Origin: Mycobacterium persicum
GTDB lineage: Bacteria > Actinomycetota > Actinomycetes > Mycobacteriales > Mycobacteriaceae
Length of the DNA: 43,408 nucleotides
Direction: 5' to 3'
Assembly: GCF_002086675.1 (NCBI RefSeq)
Contig: NZ_MVIF01000043.1
Location: 1 to 43,408, forward strand
Shown here: piece after piece, positions 1-8,531 of the stretch
Numbering within the stretch: position 1 is the first letter of the stretch
Layout of the letters: each line of letters starts with the position of its first letter
Notes under the pieces: model-generated
Database searches by the model: none
What the model saw: only the letters and a program-made list of their open reading frames with translations
Told to the model about the DNA's origin: nothing
Position numbers and translations under genes: made by a program

Positions 1-1
1 C

Positions 2-1708
2 AACCTCGGCAGCGGCAATCTCGGTGGTGGCAACATCGGATTCGGAAACCTCGGCACCGGCAATATCGGGTTCGGCAACAAGGGTAACGACAACATCGGC
101 TTCGGGCTTACCGGCAACGGTCAAATTGGCTTCGGCGCGTTGAACTCCGGCAGTAACAACATCGGTTTATTCAATTCCGGTGACAACAATATCGGCTTCT
201 TCAACTCCGGCAACAATAACATCGGCTGGATAAACTCCGGCAACGGAAATACCGGTTTCGGTAATGCTGGCGACTTCAATACCGGTTTCTGGAACGCGGG
301 TAGCTCAAATACCGGCTTCGGCAGTGCGGGTAGCGGCAACTTCGGTATTTTTGACGCGGGGAACGGAAACTTCGGCAGCTTCAACGTAGGCACCCATAAC
401 ACTGGCTTCGGAAATTCTGGTGCGGGAAATACCGGCTTTATGAACGCGGGCAACTCGAACACCGGTGCCTGGAACGCGGGTAATGTCAACACCGGCTCTT
501 TCAACGGCGGCAACACCAACACCGGCGGCTTCAACGGCGGCAACCTCAACACCGGCTTCGCCAGCGCGGTAGACCAGCCGGTCTTGAACTCCGGATTCGG
601 CAACCAAGGCGCCGGAAACTCGGGCAGCAACAACACCGGGGCAACCTTCGGAAGCTCGGGCAGCACCAATGCCGCGGCCGGGGGAAGTTCAGGCACCGGC
701 AACAACGGCAGCGCCGGCAACTCCGGCTTCAACAACAATGGCAGCGGCGGGCAGTCCGGCACCGGAAACAACGGTGGCGCAGGGACTTCCGGCTCCAACA
801 ACAACGCCTCCGGCGGCAGCTCCGGCTCGGGCAATAACGGAACCGCCGGCAATTCGGGCCGGGACAACAACGGCAGCGGCGGTAACTCGGGCTTCAACAA
901 TAATGGCAGCGCGGGCAACTCGGGCACCGGCAACAATGCGGTGACCTTCGGGAGCTCGGGGACCGGCAACATCGCGGCGCAGGGCAGCTCGGGTTCGGGC
1001 AACTCGGGCACCGGCGGGGACTCGGGCAAGGACAACGCGGGAAGCGCGGGAAGTTCGGGCTTCAACAACAACGGATCAGCCGGCAGCTCGGGCCGCAGCA
1101 ACATCGGCGGCGGCAATGCCGGCACCGGCAACATCGGCTTCGGCAGCTCCGGCACGACCAACATCGGGGCCGGCAGTTCGGGCACCAACAACCCGGGTGC
1201 CGGTAACGCGGGCACCGGCAACATCGGCGCCGGCAGCTCGGGCACCGACAACCCGGGCGCGGGCAGCTCCGGCAACCAGAACCTGGGCTTCGGCAGTTCC
1301 GGGAGCTACAACCCCGGCGCCGGAAACTCTGGGACGCTGAACCCGGGCGCGGGCAGCTCGGGGCTGCTCAACATCTACGCCGGGGACTCCGGCTACCTGG
1401 CGTTCGGCCTGGGCAACTCGGGGTTGCTGACGCCGGGTGCGGGCAACTCGGGCCTGTTGACACCGGGTGCGGGAAACTCGGGTGGCCTGCTGGCCGGTTT
1501 CGGGAACTCCGGAGCGCTGAGCCTGGGCGCAGGGGTTTCGGGCTTGCTGGACTTCGGTGCGACCAATTCCGGCCTGCTCAACTTCGGCACCTTGTTGTCC
1601 GGCGTCAAGAACCTCGGGATCTACACCTCGGGTACCGCGGACATCGGTTATGTGCCCCGCGCCCTCTACGTCGCCAACCTCATCTTCGGTACGCTGACGG
1701 GTCTGTGA
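2..1708 (+). CDS. PPE-MPTR family protein, 3' part (5' end outside window)
   Basis: The reading frame is open from the first bases, so this is the last 568 residues of a longer gene. Nearly all of it is the degenerate pentapeptide N-x-G-x-G typical of the 'major polymorphic tandem repeat' (MPTR) PPE subfamily: first NxGFGNxG units, then a Ser/Gly/Asn-rich block (about bases 600-1350, SSGxxNxGAG), then Leu-containing units ([10 protein letters not shown]) and a non-repeat tail ending in [16 protein letters not shown] proteins are large secreted or surface proteins, mostly exported by ESX-5 in slow growers. The PPE domain itself is not in the window, so the family call rests on the repeats. Assemblies are prone to collapse in such repeats. 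Confidence 0.93.
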   Translation, partial: NLGSGNLGGGNIGFGNLGTGNIGFGNKGNDNIGFGLTGNGQIGFGALNSGSNNIGLFNSGDNNIGFFNSGNNNIGWINSGNGNTGFGNAGDFNTGFWNAGSSNTGFGSAGSGNFGIFDAGNGNFGSFNVGTHNTGFGNSGAGNTGFMNAGNSNTGAWNAGNVNTGSFNGGNTNTGGFNGGNLNTGFASAVDQPVLNSGFGNQGAGNSGSNNTGATFGSSGSTNAAAGGSSGTGNNGSAGNSGFNNNGSGGQSGTGNNGGAGTSGSNNNASGGSSGSGNNGTAGNSGRDNNGSGGNSGFNNNGSAGNSGTGNNAVTFGSSGTGNIAAQGSSGSGNSGTGGDSGKDNAGSAGSSGFNNNGSAGSSGRSNIGGGNAGTGNIGFGSSGTTNIGAGSSGTNNPGAGNAGTGNIGAGSSGTDNPGAGSSGNQNLGFGSSGSYNPGAGNSGTLNPGAGSSGLLNIYAGDSGYLAFGLGNSGLLTPGAGNSGLLTPGAGNSGGLLAGFGNSGALSLGAGVSGLLDFGATNSGLLNFGTLLSGVKNLGIYTSGTADIGYVPRALYVANLIFGTLTGL

Positions 1709-1761
1709 ATAAGCCGCACAACCGGTGCGCAGCCAGCCCAATTCCCTGTACTTTGGCGTAA

Positions 1762-2325
1762 GTGTCCGCGATGATGACCACGCTCGACGGATTTCCGGTT
1801 CCGGTAGCGGTATCGGGTCCGGCAACGGGCGTCGTCGTCACCATTCTGGGCGACGAACAGCGTGCGGTCGCGGCCTACGGCGCCATTTGTGAGCGCCTGC
1901 ACACCGCATCGCTTCGGACCGTCGTTATCGGCGCTGACCCGCGGCTGACCGCCAAGTCCGTGATCGGCATCCTCGACGTCCTGGCTATCGGCTGGGCGGT
2001 GGTGGTCGGTGACCGGGCCGGCGGTGAGCTCGCTTGGGAACTGGCGGCGACCAGGCTGGGGCGGTTCGCCGGTCTGGTGGCCATCGATCGGGGGCATCCA
2101 CGGGTGGCCGATGTCAACGGCGTGGTCCGTGACGACCACTGCCCACCGGTGGAGATCAGCACCACCGTGCTGGTGAGTTCTCCAGCCGCGCGCAAAGTTG
2201 CTCGCGACAGCCAGCGACTGGTCTACGCCGATTACCGCGTCGTGGACCTTCCGGCGAGGCGCAACGCACAAGACTCGACCGCGCAATTGGCCACCGAGAT
2301 CGTGCTGCGCACCAGCGGCTGGTAG
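1762..2325 (+). CDS. Conserved hypothetical protein, possible alpha/beta-hydrolase-fold remnant
   Basis: Open frame of 187 residues with mycobacterial codon use. It starts at GTG 1762; ATG at 1771 or 1774 is equally possible. The N-terminal half (VVVTILGDEQRAVAAYGAIC, then VVIGADPRLT) and the later segment WAVVVGDRAGGELAWELA resemble the strand-turn-helix pattern of alpha/beta hydrolases, with GDRAGG at the place of the nucleophile elbow but with no Ser there. It may therefore be a non-catalytic member. It lies 53 bases after the PPE-MPTR gene and points the same way as the amidotransferase downstream. Function not recognised. Confidence 0.7.
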   Translation: MSAMMTTLDGFPVPVAVSGPATGVVVTILGDEQRAVAAYGAICERLHTASLRTVVIGADPRLTAKSVIGILDVLAIGWAVVVGDRAGGELAWELAATRLGRFAGLVAIDRGHPRVADVNGVVRDDHCPPVEISTTVLVSSPAARKVARDSQRLVYADYRVVDLPARRNAQDSTAQLATEIVLRTSGW

Positions 2326-2573
2326 CGCGGCGTCGACCAGCGTGCCGTGACGCCGAGTTCGGCGCAAATGGTCGAGGTGCCCGGTGCAGCGGTCCGCCGG
2401 CGGTCCGGTTAGCATGTCCCACAATGCTTTCCGCTGACGTGCTCGCCACCGGCAGCCGAGCGGGCGGTTGTGTGGGTGTCTGCGGTGCCTGCCCCCGGGC
2501 TACACGGTAGGCCGGCAAGGATCCGTCGTGCACCACAATGCTCGGATGAAGCTCGCCGCATTTCACCGCGGCG

Positions 2574-3335
2574 GTGATCGATTGGGGAGCCAGCGTGGTT
2601 TCGAACAGCTCGTGGGGCCGGCGGCCGGTGATCGGACTAACGATGTATCGGGAACAGGTGCAGGCCGGAATCTGGGACGTACCCGCGAGCTACCTGCCCG
2701 CCGACTACTCCGACGCCATCATCATGGCCGGTGGTAACGCGGTACTGCTGCCGCCGCAGCCGGTGGACCCGGAGAATGCCGACCGAGTGCTCGATGGCCT
2801 GCATGCTTTGGTGATCACCGGCGGCTACGACATCGATCCCGCCACATACGGCCAGGACCCGCATCCGGCCACCGACCGGCCGCGAGCCGACCGCGACGCC
2901 TGGGAATTCGCGCTGTTGAAGGGTGCACTGGCCCGCGAGCTGCCGGTGTTGGGGATCTGTCGTGGCGTGCAGCTGCTCAACGTAGCGCTCGGCGGCACGC
3001 TGCATCAGCACCTTCCCGACGTCATCGGCCACGGCGGGCATTGCGCGGGCAACGCCGTTTTCACGCCGTTGCCGGTCCGCACCGTGCCGGGCACTCGGCT
3101 GGCCGGGCTGATCGGCGAGTCCGCCGACGTGCCGTGCTATCACCACCAGGCGGTCGGCGAAGTCGCTGCGGGCCTGGTGGTCAGTGCGACGGACGCCGAC
3201 GGCGTGGTCGAAGCGCTGGAATTGCCGGGAAACGGATTTGTGCTTGCGGTGCAATGGCATCCGGAGAAGTCTCTGGACGACTTGCGGTTGTTCGCCGGAC
3301 TGGTGGCGGCGGCCCGCGGGTACGCGGACCGGTAG
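2574..3335 (+). CDS. Class I glutamine amidotransferase-like (peptidase C26) protein, Rv2859c-like
   Basis: 253 residues. It has the gamma-glutamyl-hydrolase/PuuD fold: nucleophile motif GICRG (Cys129) and the His-x-Glu pair of WHPEKS (His229, Glu231), with the oxyanion segment ITGGYDIDP. Relatives hydrolyse gamma-glutamyl amides, for example gamma-glutamyl-GABA in putrescine breakdown. The M. tuberculosis counterpart, as recalled, is Rv2859c, next to glnA4. Here glnA4 is absent and a PPE gene follows. GTG 2574 is the first start after an in-frame gap; the conserved domain begins at RRPVIGLTMY (residue 16). The M. tuberculosis protein carries 18-residue tandem repeats at its N-terminus that are missing here. 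Confidence 0.88.
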   Translation: MIDWGASVVSNSSWGRRPVIGLTMYREQVQAGIWDVPASYLPADYSDAIIMAGGNAVLLPPQPVDPENADRVLDGLHALVITGGYDIDPATYGQDPHPATDRPRADRDAWEFALLKGALARELPVLGICRGVQLLNVALGGTLHQHLPDVIGHGGHCAGNAVFTPLPVRTVPGTRLAGLIGESADVPCYHHQAVGEVAAGLVVSATDADGVVEALELPGNGFVLAVQWHPEKSLDDLRLFAGLVAAARGYADR

Positions 3336-3370
3336 CTGCCGGGACCGGTTTTCGCCCGCTGTCCGGGCTG

Positions 3371-4594
3371 CTATCCGGCGGCCGGGGGATGCACCATCAC
3401 GGTTGGCCGGAACCCGTAGCGTGGGGCTTCGGCAAAGCTGCGCGCGCCCAGGCCGCTCAACGGCATCCCACCCAGCATGCTGGGCGTTGCTCCGGCAATT
3501 CCCGGTGCGGTGGCGGCGGCGTTCGGCAACGCCGACGCAGCGGCACCGAGCGACGACGTCGCGGTCCAGGTCGGCGGCACTGACAGCGGGCCGATCGTCG
3601 CCGCATTCCCCACTGTCGCCGACACGGCGCCACCGACTCCGCCCGCGGCGGCGCCGAGCTCGCTCGCGGCGGCTTCGGCGACGCCGGTAGCCGCCTCCTC
3701 GACCGCCTCGGCGCCTTGCAATCCGACAGCGTCGGCCAGCGTCCCCAAGAAGTTGCCGGGCGTATAGAAACCGGAAGACAGGGCGTTGAAGTAGACGCTG
3801 CTGAGCGCGACGCCAAGTGGCGACCCATCGGTTCCCGACAAGAAAGCGAGAATTCCCGCTGGGCTGGATAGGTCGGCTCCGCTGAGGCCGATCCAATCCT
3901 GGACGCCGGACCCCAGCAATCCGAACAGATCGGCACCGGTGGTGCTCGCCCCGGCGGGGGCGGCCAGGCCCTGCAGTGCGGTGGGGACGGTGTGCATGAC
4001 TTGCGACAGCCCACCCTGGCTCGCCGCGCCGGTAGCCGAGCCGGCCTGGACCAGGGCGCCCGCGCCGGCGCTGGTGGTCATGGGTGCATCGGCGAACGGG
4101 TCCAATTGTGATGCCGCGGCCGAGGAGGCGGCGTAGCCGTACATGGCTGCGGCATCTTGGGCCCACATCTGGCCGTAGAGCGCCTCGGTGGCAGCGATCG
4201 CCGGGGTGTTTTGGCCGAGCAGATTGGTTGCGACTAGGGATGCCAACTGGGCGCGGTTGGCCGCGATCACCGCCGGGGGCACCGTCATGGCGAACGCAGC
4301 TTCGTATGCCGCCGCGGCGGCTGTGGCTTGGCCCGAGGCCTGAAGTGCCTGCGAAGCGGTGGTCGCCAGCCACCCGATATAGGGTTCGACGGCCGCGGCC
4401 ATGGCGAAGGATGCCGGACCCCGCCACGGCCCGCTTGTCATGCCGGCGATAACTATTCCGTATTCCTTTGCAGCCGAGCTTAATTCACTGGACAAGCTGT
4501 CCCAGGCCCGGGCGGCGGCCAGCATCGGGCCGCCGCCCGGACCGGTGTACATGCGTGCCGAGTTGACTTCCGGTGGCAGCGCTGCGTAATCCAT
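3371..4594 (-). CDS. PPE family protein, PPE-SVP subfamily
   Basis: 407 residues beginning [20 protein letters not shown]. The PPE domain (residues 1 to about 175) has the Pro-Pro-Glu at 7-9 and the helix-turn GPWRGPAS near 56-63 in place of the WxG signature. The C-terminal half carries GPLSVPPTW, the Gxx-SVPxxW signature of the SVP subgroup. ATG 4594 is preceded by a near-ideal ribosome binding site AGGAGGTGT. SVP proteins are usually secreted with a PE partner by ESX-5. The only partner sequence upstream is a 26-codon relic (4607-4687), so this PPE probably pairs with a PE encoded elsewhere or is no longer functional as a pair. Confidence 0.95.
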   Translation of the reverse strand: MDYAALPPEVNSARMYTGPGGGPMLAAARAWDSLSSELSSAAKEYGIVIAGMTSGPWRGPASFAMAAAVEPYIGWLATTASQALQASGQATAAAAAYEAAFAMTVPPAVIAANRAQLASLVATNLLGQNTPAIAATEALYGQMWAQDAAAMYGYAASSAAASQLDPFADAPMTTSAGAGALVQAGSATGAASQGGLSQVMHTVPTALQGLAAPAGASTTGADLFGLLGSGVQDWIGLSGADLSSPAGILAFLSGTDGSPLGVALSSVYFNALSSGFYTPGNFLGTLADAVGLQGAEAVEEAATGVAEAAASELGAAAGGVGGAVSATVGNAATIGPLSVPPTWTATSSLGAAASALPNAAATAPGIAGATPSMLGGMPLSGLGARSFAEAPRYGFRPTVMVHPPAAG

Positions 4595-4606
4595 TGCGAC
4601 ACCTCC

Positions 4607-4687
4607 TCATGCGGCGGCGGCCGCGGTAACCCCGAGTGATTGCGTTGCTGCGGGCGGTGTTTCGGGTATCATGTGGGCGAATGGCAT
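4607..4687 (-). pseudogene. Internally deleted PE gene (26 codons) upstream of the PPE gene
   Basis: A 26-codon frame, M-P-F-A-H-M-I-P-E...TAAAAA, starts at ATG 4687 behind a good AAGGAAG ribosome site and stops at TGA 4607, which merges with the PPE ribosome site. Its first residues follow the PE pattern (Met-x-Phe, Pro-Glu near residue 8-9, Ala-rich, Leu-Gly), and its Ala run matches the end of short PE proteins (AANAAAAG). About 70 central codons of a standard 99-102-residue PE are absent. I infer an in-frame internal deletion that kept the translation signals. It could also be a chance peptide. Confidence 0.5.
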
Positions 4688-5209
4688 GGGTTGCTTCCTT
4701 CGAATGTGGTTCCGGTTCTTAGGGTGCCGGCGTCTGTGCGGACGGCTGGAGCGCACGGCTGTACGCACGACGATGACAGGTCGACGCGCGTGAAACATGA
4801 CGCACTGAAAGATTTTTCAGCTCAGCAGGCAGTTGAGGCCAATTCATCCCGCGGCGGGGCGACGTGTCCGTTCAGCGGGTTTCTGCCTGAAAGTCCCTGG
4901 TGTGCAACGGTTGCCAGGCCAACCTGTCGTCAAACCGGCGACAGCGCGGTGGTGATCGCGGCTTGAGGCAGACCCAAGCCGTTTGGTCGACACCGCTCAG
5001 CCGGGGCGTCGGGACCAACCGGCGCGGTGGCTTACCCGTCGGCCCGCTCAAGCATCGGCATGGGCGCGGCGGGCGCCGGCGAAACGGAGCACCGGCCATG
5101 GCTTCACCTCAAGTGTCGGAAGCATGCTCTTAGAAAATACATAACTACAGTCGCCGTCCAGATGCAATCGGTTCGCAGGACAAATTTGCCAATGGTTGTC
5201 GCCAGGCGG
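4688..5209. other. Intergenic region, no gene seen
   Basis: About 520 bases between the PE relic/PPE transcription unit and the end of the phosphodiesterase gene. Frames on both strands are short or have unlikely composition. The part next to 4688 presumably holds the promoter of the PPE gene; the part next to 5209 is the downstream end of the hydrogenase operon. No clear hairpin-plus-T terminator was found. Confidence 0.5.
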
Positions 5210-6331
5210 TCAGACCCCGAAGGCGATCAGCGGGATGGCCGTCTCCGCGTCTGTCGCCGCACCGTGAAAACCGATGAGCCGAGCCGTTTCCGGAGGCTCG
5301 TGGGCGGTTGCCAGCACGGCCGTTTCGCCGCGGCAGATGACCACGATGTCGCCGATCCGCGGCAGGTGCCGCGGGGTCACCGGGCCGAACAGTCCCGTCG
5401 CCACCGCCTCCTGGCGGCTGTGCACGTCCGCCAGGCCGGCTAGTAATTCTCTCCAGGTGGCCAGCACATCGGCGGTGGCGCCGGGTTGGGTGTGCAGGTA
5501 GCGCACCCGCGGTTCGCCGGCCACCACCCGGATTCCCGCCGTCAGCCGCGGGTCGGCATCGAGGTCGAGCCGCGCACCCGCGGGCACGTTGAGCCCGCCA
5601 TGGTCGGCGGTCACCAGCAGCGCCGCATCCGTGGGCAGCGCCTCGACCAGGCGGGTCAGCAGCTTGTCGACGTTGCTCGCCGCGGCGTGCCATTGCGTCG
5701 AACCGATGCCGAATAGGTGCGCCGCGGTATCGAGTTCGGCGGTGTAGCCGTAGACCAGCCCGGGCGCCGCGGCCAACTCACCGACAACCTGCTCGACGTA
5801 GTCGTGGTCCTGATGCGCGGCGCGAAGTTGCGCCCCCCGATACGCCGCGGCGGTCAGCCCGCTGCCGACAAACCACTGCGGCAACACGGCGCGCACCTCG
5901 ACGCCGGCCCCGGTGAGTCGCTCGAACCAGGTCGGCAGCGGTTGCCATTGGGTGTGCGGCGGATCGTCGCGCCACCGGATGTGATTGAGCACCGTGCCGG
6001 TGCCCGGGATGTTGAGCGTGAAGCCCAGGATGCCATGTTCGCCGGGCTGGGCTCCGGTGGTCAAAGAGACCAGGTTGGTGGGTGTGGTGGACGGGAACGC
6101 GCAGTCGAGCCGGTGGAGCCGCCCGGCGGAACCGGCCAGGACGGCGGCCAGAAGTGGTGCGTCGCCGGCCAATTCGGGCAGCAGGTGCCAGCCCAACCCG
6201 TCGACGAGGATCACCAGGACGCGATCGACACGGCCGGCGCGGTCCACCAACCCCAGCTCGTCGATCGCCCCGGGGATCCCGAGCAGCGTGCCCGCGGCGG
6301 GCAGCACGTCGCAGATCGAACCGGTCGCCAC
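5210..6331 (-). CDS. Type I phosphodiesterase/nucleotide pyrophosphatase-family protein
   Basis: 373 residues of the alkaline-phosphatase superfamily. Metal ligand Asp44 lies in VLVILVDGLGW, the candidate nucleophile Thr lies in FPSTTPTNLV (residues 80-88), HGILGFT follows, and the second metal site shows as TADHGGLN. Members hydrolyse phosphodiester or pyrophosphate bonds of nucleotides or related alcohols. No signal peptide or membrane segment is seen, so it is probably cytosolic. It starts at GTG 6331, one base after the stop of the preceding gene, and is the last gene of the hydrogenase operon. The substrate and its link to hydrogenase are unknown. Position in the operon is the only reason to suspect a maturation or cofactor role. 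Confidence 0.82.
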   Translation of the reverse strand: MATGSICDVLPAAGTLLGIPGAIDELGLVDRAGRVDRVLVILVDGLGWHLLPELAGDAPLLAAVLAGSAGRLHRLDCAFPSTTPTNLVSLTTGAQPGEHGILGFTLNIPGTGTVLNHIRWRDDPPHTQWQPLPTWFERLTGAGVEVRAVLPQWFVGSGLTAAAYRGAQLRAAHQDHDYVEQVVGELAAAPGLVYGYTAELDTAAHLFGIGSTQWHAAASNVDKLLTRLVEALPTDAALLVTADHGGLNVPAGARLDLDADPRLTAGIRVVAGEPRVRYLHTQPGATADVLATWRELLAGLADVHSRQEAVATGLFGPVTPRHLPRIGDIVVICRGETAVLATAHEPPETARLIGFHGAATDAETAIPLIAFGV

Positions 6332-6332
6332 G

Positions 6333-7091
6333 CTACACCGGCGCCAGGCGCCGGCTGGTCACCCGCAGTTGTCGGTCGGTGCTGTCGGCCAGCGCGCGCA
6401 CCTGGTGCGGCCGCAGTCGCCCGCACAGCCGACCCCAGTGCACGGCGACGTCGTCACCGGCGGCGACGTCGGGCACCGCGCTGTACCCGTCCGCCCAGAC
6501 GTCCAGCACCCGTGGCGAGGGTTCGGACAAACCCAGCGTCGCGCCGTCCCAAACCAGCTTTCGGCAGTGGATTTCGACGGCATCGCCGGTGTGGGAAAGG
6601 ACTGTGCCCCAGGTGATCCGGCAGTTGTCCAAGACACTCACCGGGTGCTCGTCCATGCCCCGGCCCAGAAACCGGGTCCACGGATAGACGCCGAACACAT
6701 GAAAGCAGTGATTGGCGGCGGCCTCGTCGGCCAGCTGCGGTGTGAGGTGCGACCAGTAGCGTCCCGCCTGCGGCCCGATGATGGCCAGCAGTTCCGCGAA
6801 GAACCGGGCGGGATCGAGTTCCGCGCCGACGCCGCCGCCGAGCCAATACGATTCAACCAGCCGGTAGTCCAGCGGGTCGGTGATGCCGGTCAGACGTGAC
6901 AGCACCCGCAGGTACGGCCAAGCCCCGGAGAACTTCGTCGCCGCAACGCGCACGTCGTCGGCCGAGCCGTCTCGCAGGGTGGCTCCCAGAGGGGGACCGC
7001 AATAGCCCAGTGCGTTGGGGGCATAGGCGTACCGGGCGAACATCTCGGTGCCCGACTCGAGATCGCGGCTGATCGCGTCGGCCACCGTCAC
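6333..7091 (-). CDS. Hydrogenase-cluster conserved protein (DUF6390-like)
   Basis: 252 residues beginning MTVADAISRDLESGTEMFARYAYAPNALGYCGPP after GTG 7091, whose first base overlaps the hypD stop (GTGA). A single conserved-looking N-terminal motif, FARYAYAPNxLGYCGP, and a His/Trp-containing centre (NHCFHVFGVYPWTRFL) are visible. No catalytic motif is recognised. From recall, actinobacterial hydrogenase clusters encode such a protein under the name DUF6390. Its tight coupling to hypD argues for a role in maturation of the enzyme. The assignment to the DUF is by memory of the family and should be taken as likely, not proven. Confidence 0.72.
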   Translation of the reverse strand: MTVADAISRDLESGTEMFARYAYAPNALGYCGPPLGATLRDGSADDVRVAATKFSGAWPYLRVLSRLTGITDPLDYRLVESYWLGGGVGAELDPARFFAELLAIIGPQAGRYWSHLTPQLADEAAANHCFHVFGVYPWTRFLGRGMDEHPVSVLDNCRITWGTVLSHTGDAVEIHCRKLVWDGATLGLSEPSPRVLDVWADGYSAVPDVAAGDDVAVHWGRLCGRLRPHQVRALADSTDRQLRVTSRRLAPV

Positions 7092-8227
7092 CCCCGCCCC
7101 GACGACCCCACCAGCTTGACGGCGTCACGGTGCATGCGACCGAAGTTGTAGTAGGCCGCACATGCTCCCTCCGGGGACACCATGCAGGTGCCGATCGGTG
7201 TCTCCGGGGTGCACGCGGTGCCGAAAACCTTGCATTCCCAAGGTTTGAGCACACCCTTGAGCACCTCACCGCACTGGCACGCCTTCGGGTCGGCCACCCG
7301 CACCCCGGGCATCGCGAACCGCAGCTCGGCGTCGAAGTCGGCGAAATCGTCGTGCAGCCGCAGCGCGCTTTGGGAGATGAAACCCAGCCCGCGCCATTCG
7401 AAGTGCGGACGCAATGCGAACACCTTGCCCATCAGCGCCAGTGCGGCCGGGTTGCCCTGCTCAGGCACCACCCGCTTGTACTGGTTTTCCACCTCACAAC
7501 GGCCCTCACGGATCTGGCGCAGCAGCATCGCGACCGACGCCAGGATGTCCAACGGCTCAAACCCGGAGACCACCAACGGCTTTCCGTACACCTGCGGCAC
7601 AAACCGGTATGGTCGGTTGCCGACGACGGTCGAAACATGGCCGGGGCCAATGAAACCCGACAGTCGCAGGTCCGGTGATTCCAGGATGGCCTTGATCGGC
7701 GGCACGATTGTCACATGGTTGCAGAACACAGTGAAGTTGGGCAACCCGAGGTCGCGGGCCCGCACCAGGGTGACCGCCGTCGACGGCGCCGTGGTCTCGA
7801 AGCCGATCGCGAAGAACACCACCTGCTTGTCCGGGTTGTCGACCGCGATCTTGAGCGCGTCCAACGGCGAATAGACGAAACGCACGTCGGCGCCACGAGC
7901 CTTGGCGTCCAGCAAGCTGCCGGCCGAGCCGGGCACTCGCATCATGTCGCCGAAGCAGGTGAAGACGACGTCGGGCTGGCCGGCCAGCCACATGGCGTCG
8001 TCGATACGGCCCATCGGGATCACGCACACCGGGCAGCCGGGGCCGTGCACCAGTTCGACGTTGTCGGGCAGCAGATGTTCGATCCCGTGCCGGTAGATGG
8101 TGTGGGTGTGCCCGCCGCACACCTCCATGAACTTGAAGTGTTCGGGGCCGGAGCCGGCCAGATGCTCGATCACCGTCAGCAGTTTGCGCGCCGCGGCCGG
8201 GTCGCGGAATTCGTCAACGAATTTCAT
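7088..8227 (-). CDS. hypD: Hydrogenase maturation protein HypD
   Basis: 379 residues from ATG 8227 (MKFVDEFRDPAAARKLLTVI); an upstream extension of the frame runs through hypC and is not expected to be translated. HypD is the [4Fe-4S] scaffold that, with HypC, assembles the Fe(CN)2CO unit. Visible hallmarks are FMEVCGGHTH, GPGCPVC, CFGDMMRVPGS, the IGFETTAP block, GPGHVS, and the C-terminal Cys-rich part ACQCGEV...WECKVFGTAC...GTC. It lies 16 bases after the adjacent hypC, which matches the HypC-HypD complex, and overlaps the next gene by four bases. Confidence 0.97.
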   Translation of the reverse strand: MKFVDEFRDPAAARKLLTVIEHLAGSGPEHFKFMEVCGGHTHTIYRHGIEHLLPDNVELVHGPGCPVCVIPMGRIDDAMWLAGQPDVVFTCFGDMMRVPGSAGSLLDAKARGADVRFVYSPLDALKIAVDNPDKQVVFFAIGFETTAPSTAVTLVRARDLGLPNFTVFCNHVTIVPPIKAILESPDLRLSGFIGPGHVSTVVGNRPYRFVPQVYGKPLVVSGFEPLDILASVAMLLRQIREGRCEVENQYKRVVPEQGNPAALALMGKVFALRPHFEWRGLGFISQSALRLHDDFADFDAELRFAMPGVRVADPKACQCGEVLKGVLKPWECKVFGTACTPETPIGTCMVSPEGACAAYYNFGRMHRDAVKLVGSSGRG

Positions 8228-8243
8228 GGTGTGGCACCCCTGT

Positions 8244-8516
8244 TCAGATGATCGCCGACGAATCGAAGGCTTCCATTTCGGTGGTGTAGGCGTCGCCCAG
8301 CTTCTGGATCGCGTCCAGGGTGAGCAGCGCCTCGGTCTCGTCGATCTTGGCCATCGCGAAACCGACGTGGATGAGCACCCAGTCGTCGGGTTCGGGCAGG
8401 TCGTCGTCGAGTAGTCGCACGCTGATCGTCCGCTGCACTCCGCTGACGTCGACTTTCGCCAGATAGTTTGCCGGGTCGGTGATCTCGACGATCCGCCCCG
8501 GAATGCCCAAGCACAT
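8244..8516 (-). CDS. hypC: Hydrogenase assembly chaperone HypC (first copy, next to hypD)
   Basis: 90 residues starting MCLGIPGRIVEI; Cys2 is the residue that binds the iron unit in HypC and contacts the large-subunit precursor. The C-terminal part has the usual DDWVLIHVGFAMAKIDETEA segment. It sits between hypE and hypD. A second HypC is encoded at 13366-13617 and a HypC-like domain at the end of the 10303-11019 gene, so this cluster has three versions. One may serve HypD and the other the large subunit HucL, but which does what cannot be told from sequence. Confidence 0.96.
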   Translation of the reverse strand: MCLGIPGRIVEITDPANYLAKVDVSGVQRTISVRLLDDDLPEPDDWVLIHVGFAMAKIDETEALLTLDAIQKLGDAYTTEMEAFDSSAII

Positions 8517-8531
8517 ATCGGCTCCTTCAGG

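Noticed and set aside
121..1275. 384-residue minus-strand frame rich in Pro-Glu-Leu-Pro
   Set aside because: It is the antisense shadow of the PPE-MPTR repeat; its repetitive composition is forced by the coding strand.
600..1350. Regular short repeats as a possible CRISPR array
   Set aside because: The repeats are in-frame codon repeats of a PPE-MPTR protein with no constant repeat/spacer pattern; no cas genes are present.
2637..4427. 596-residue minus-strand frame
   Set aside because: Spans the amidotransferase in antisense and the PPE gene in another frame; Arg-rich without motifs.
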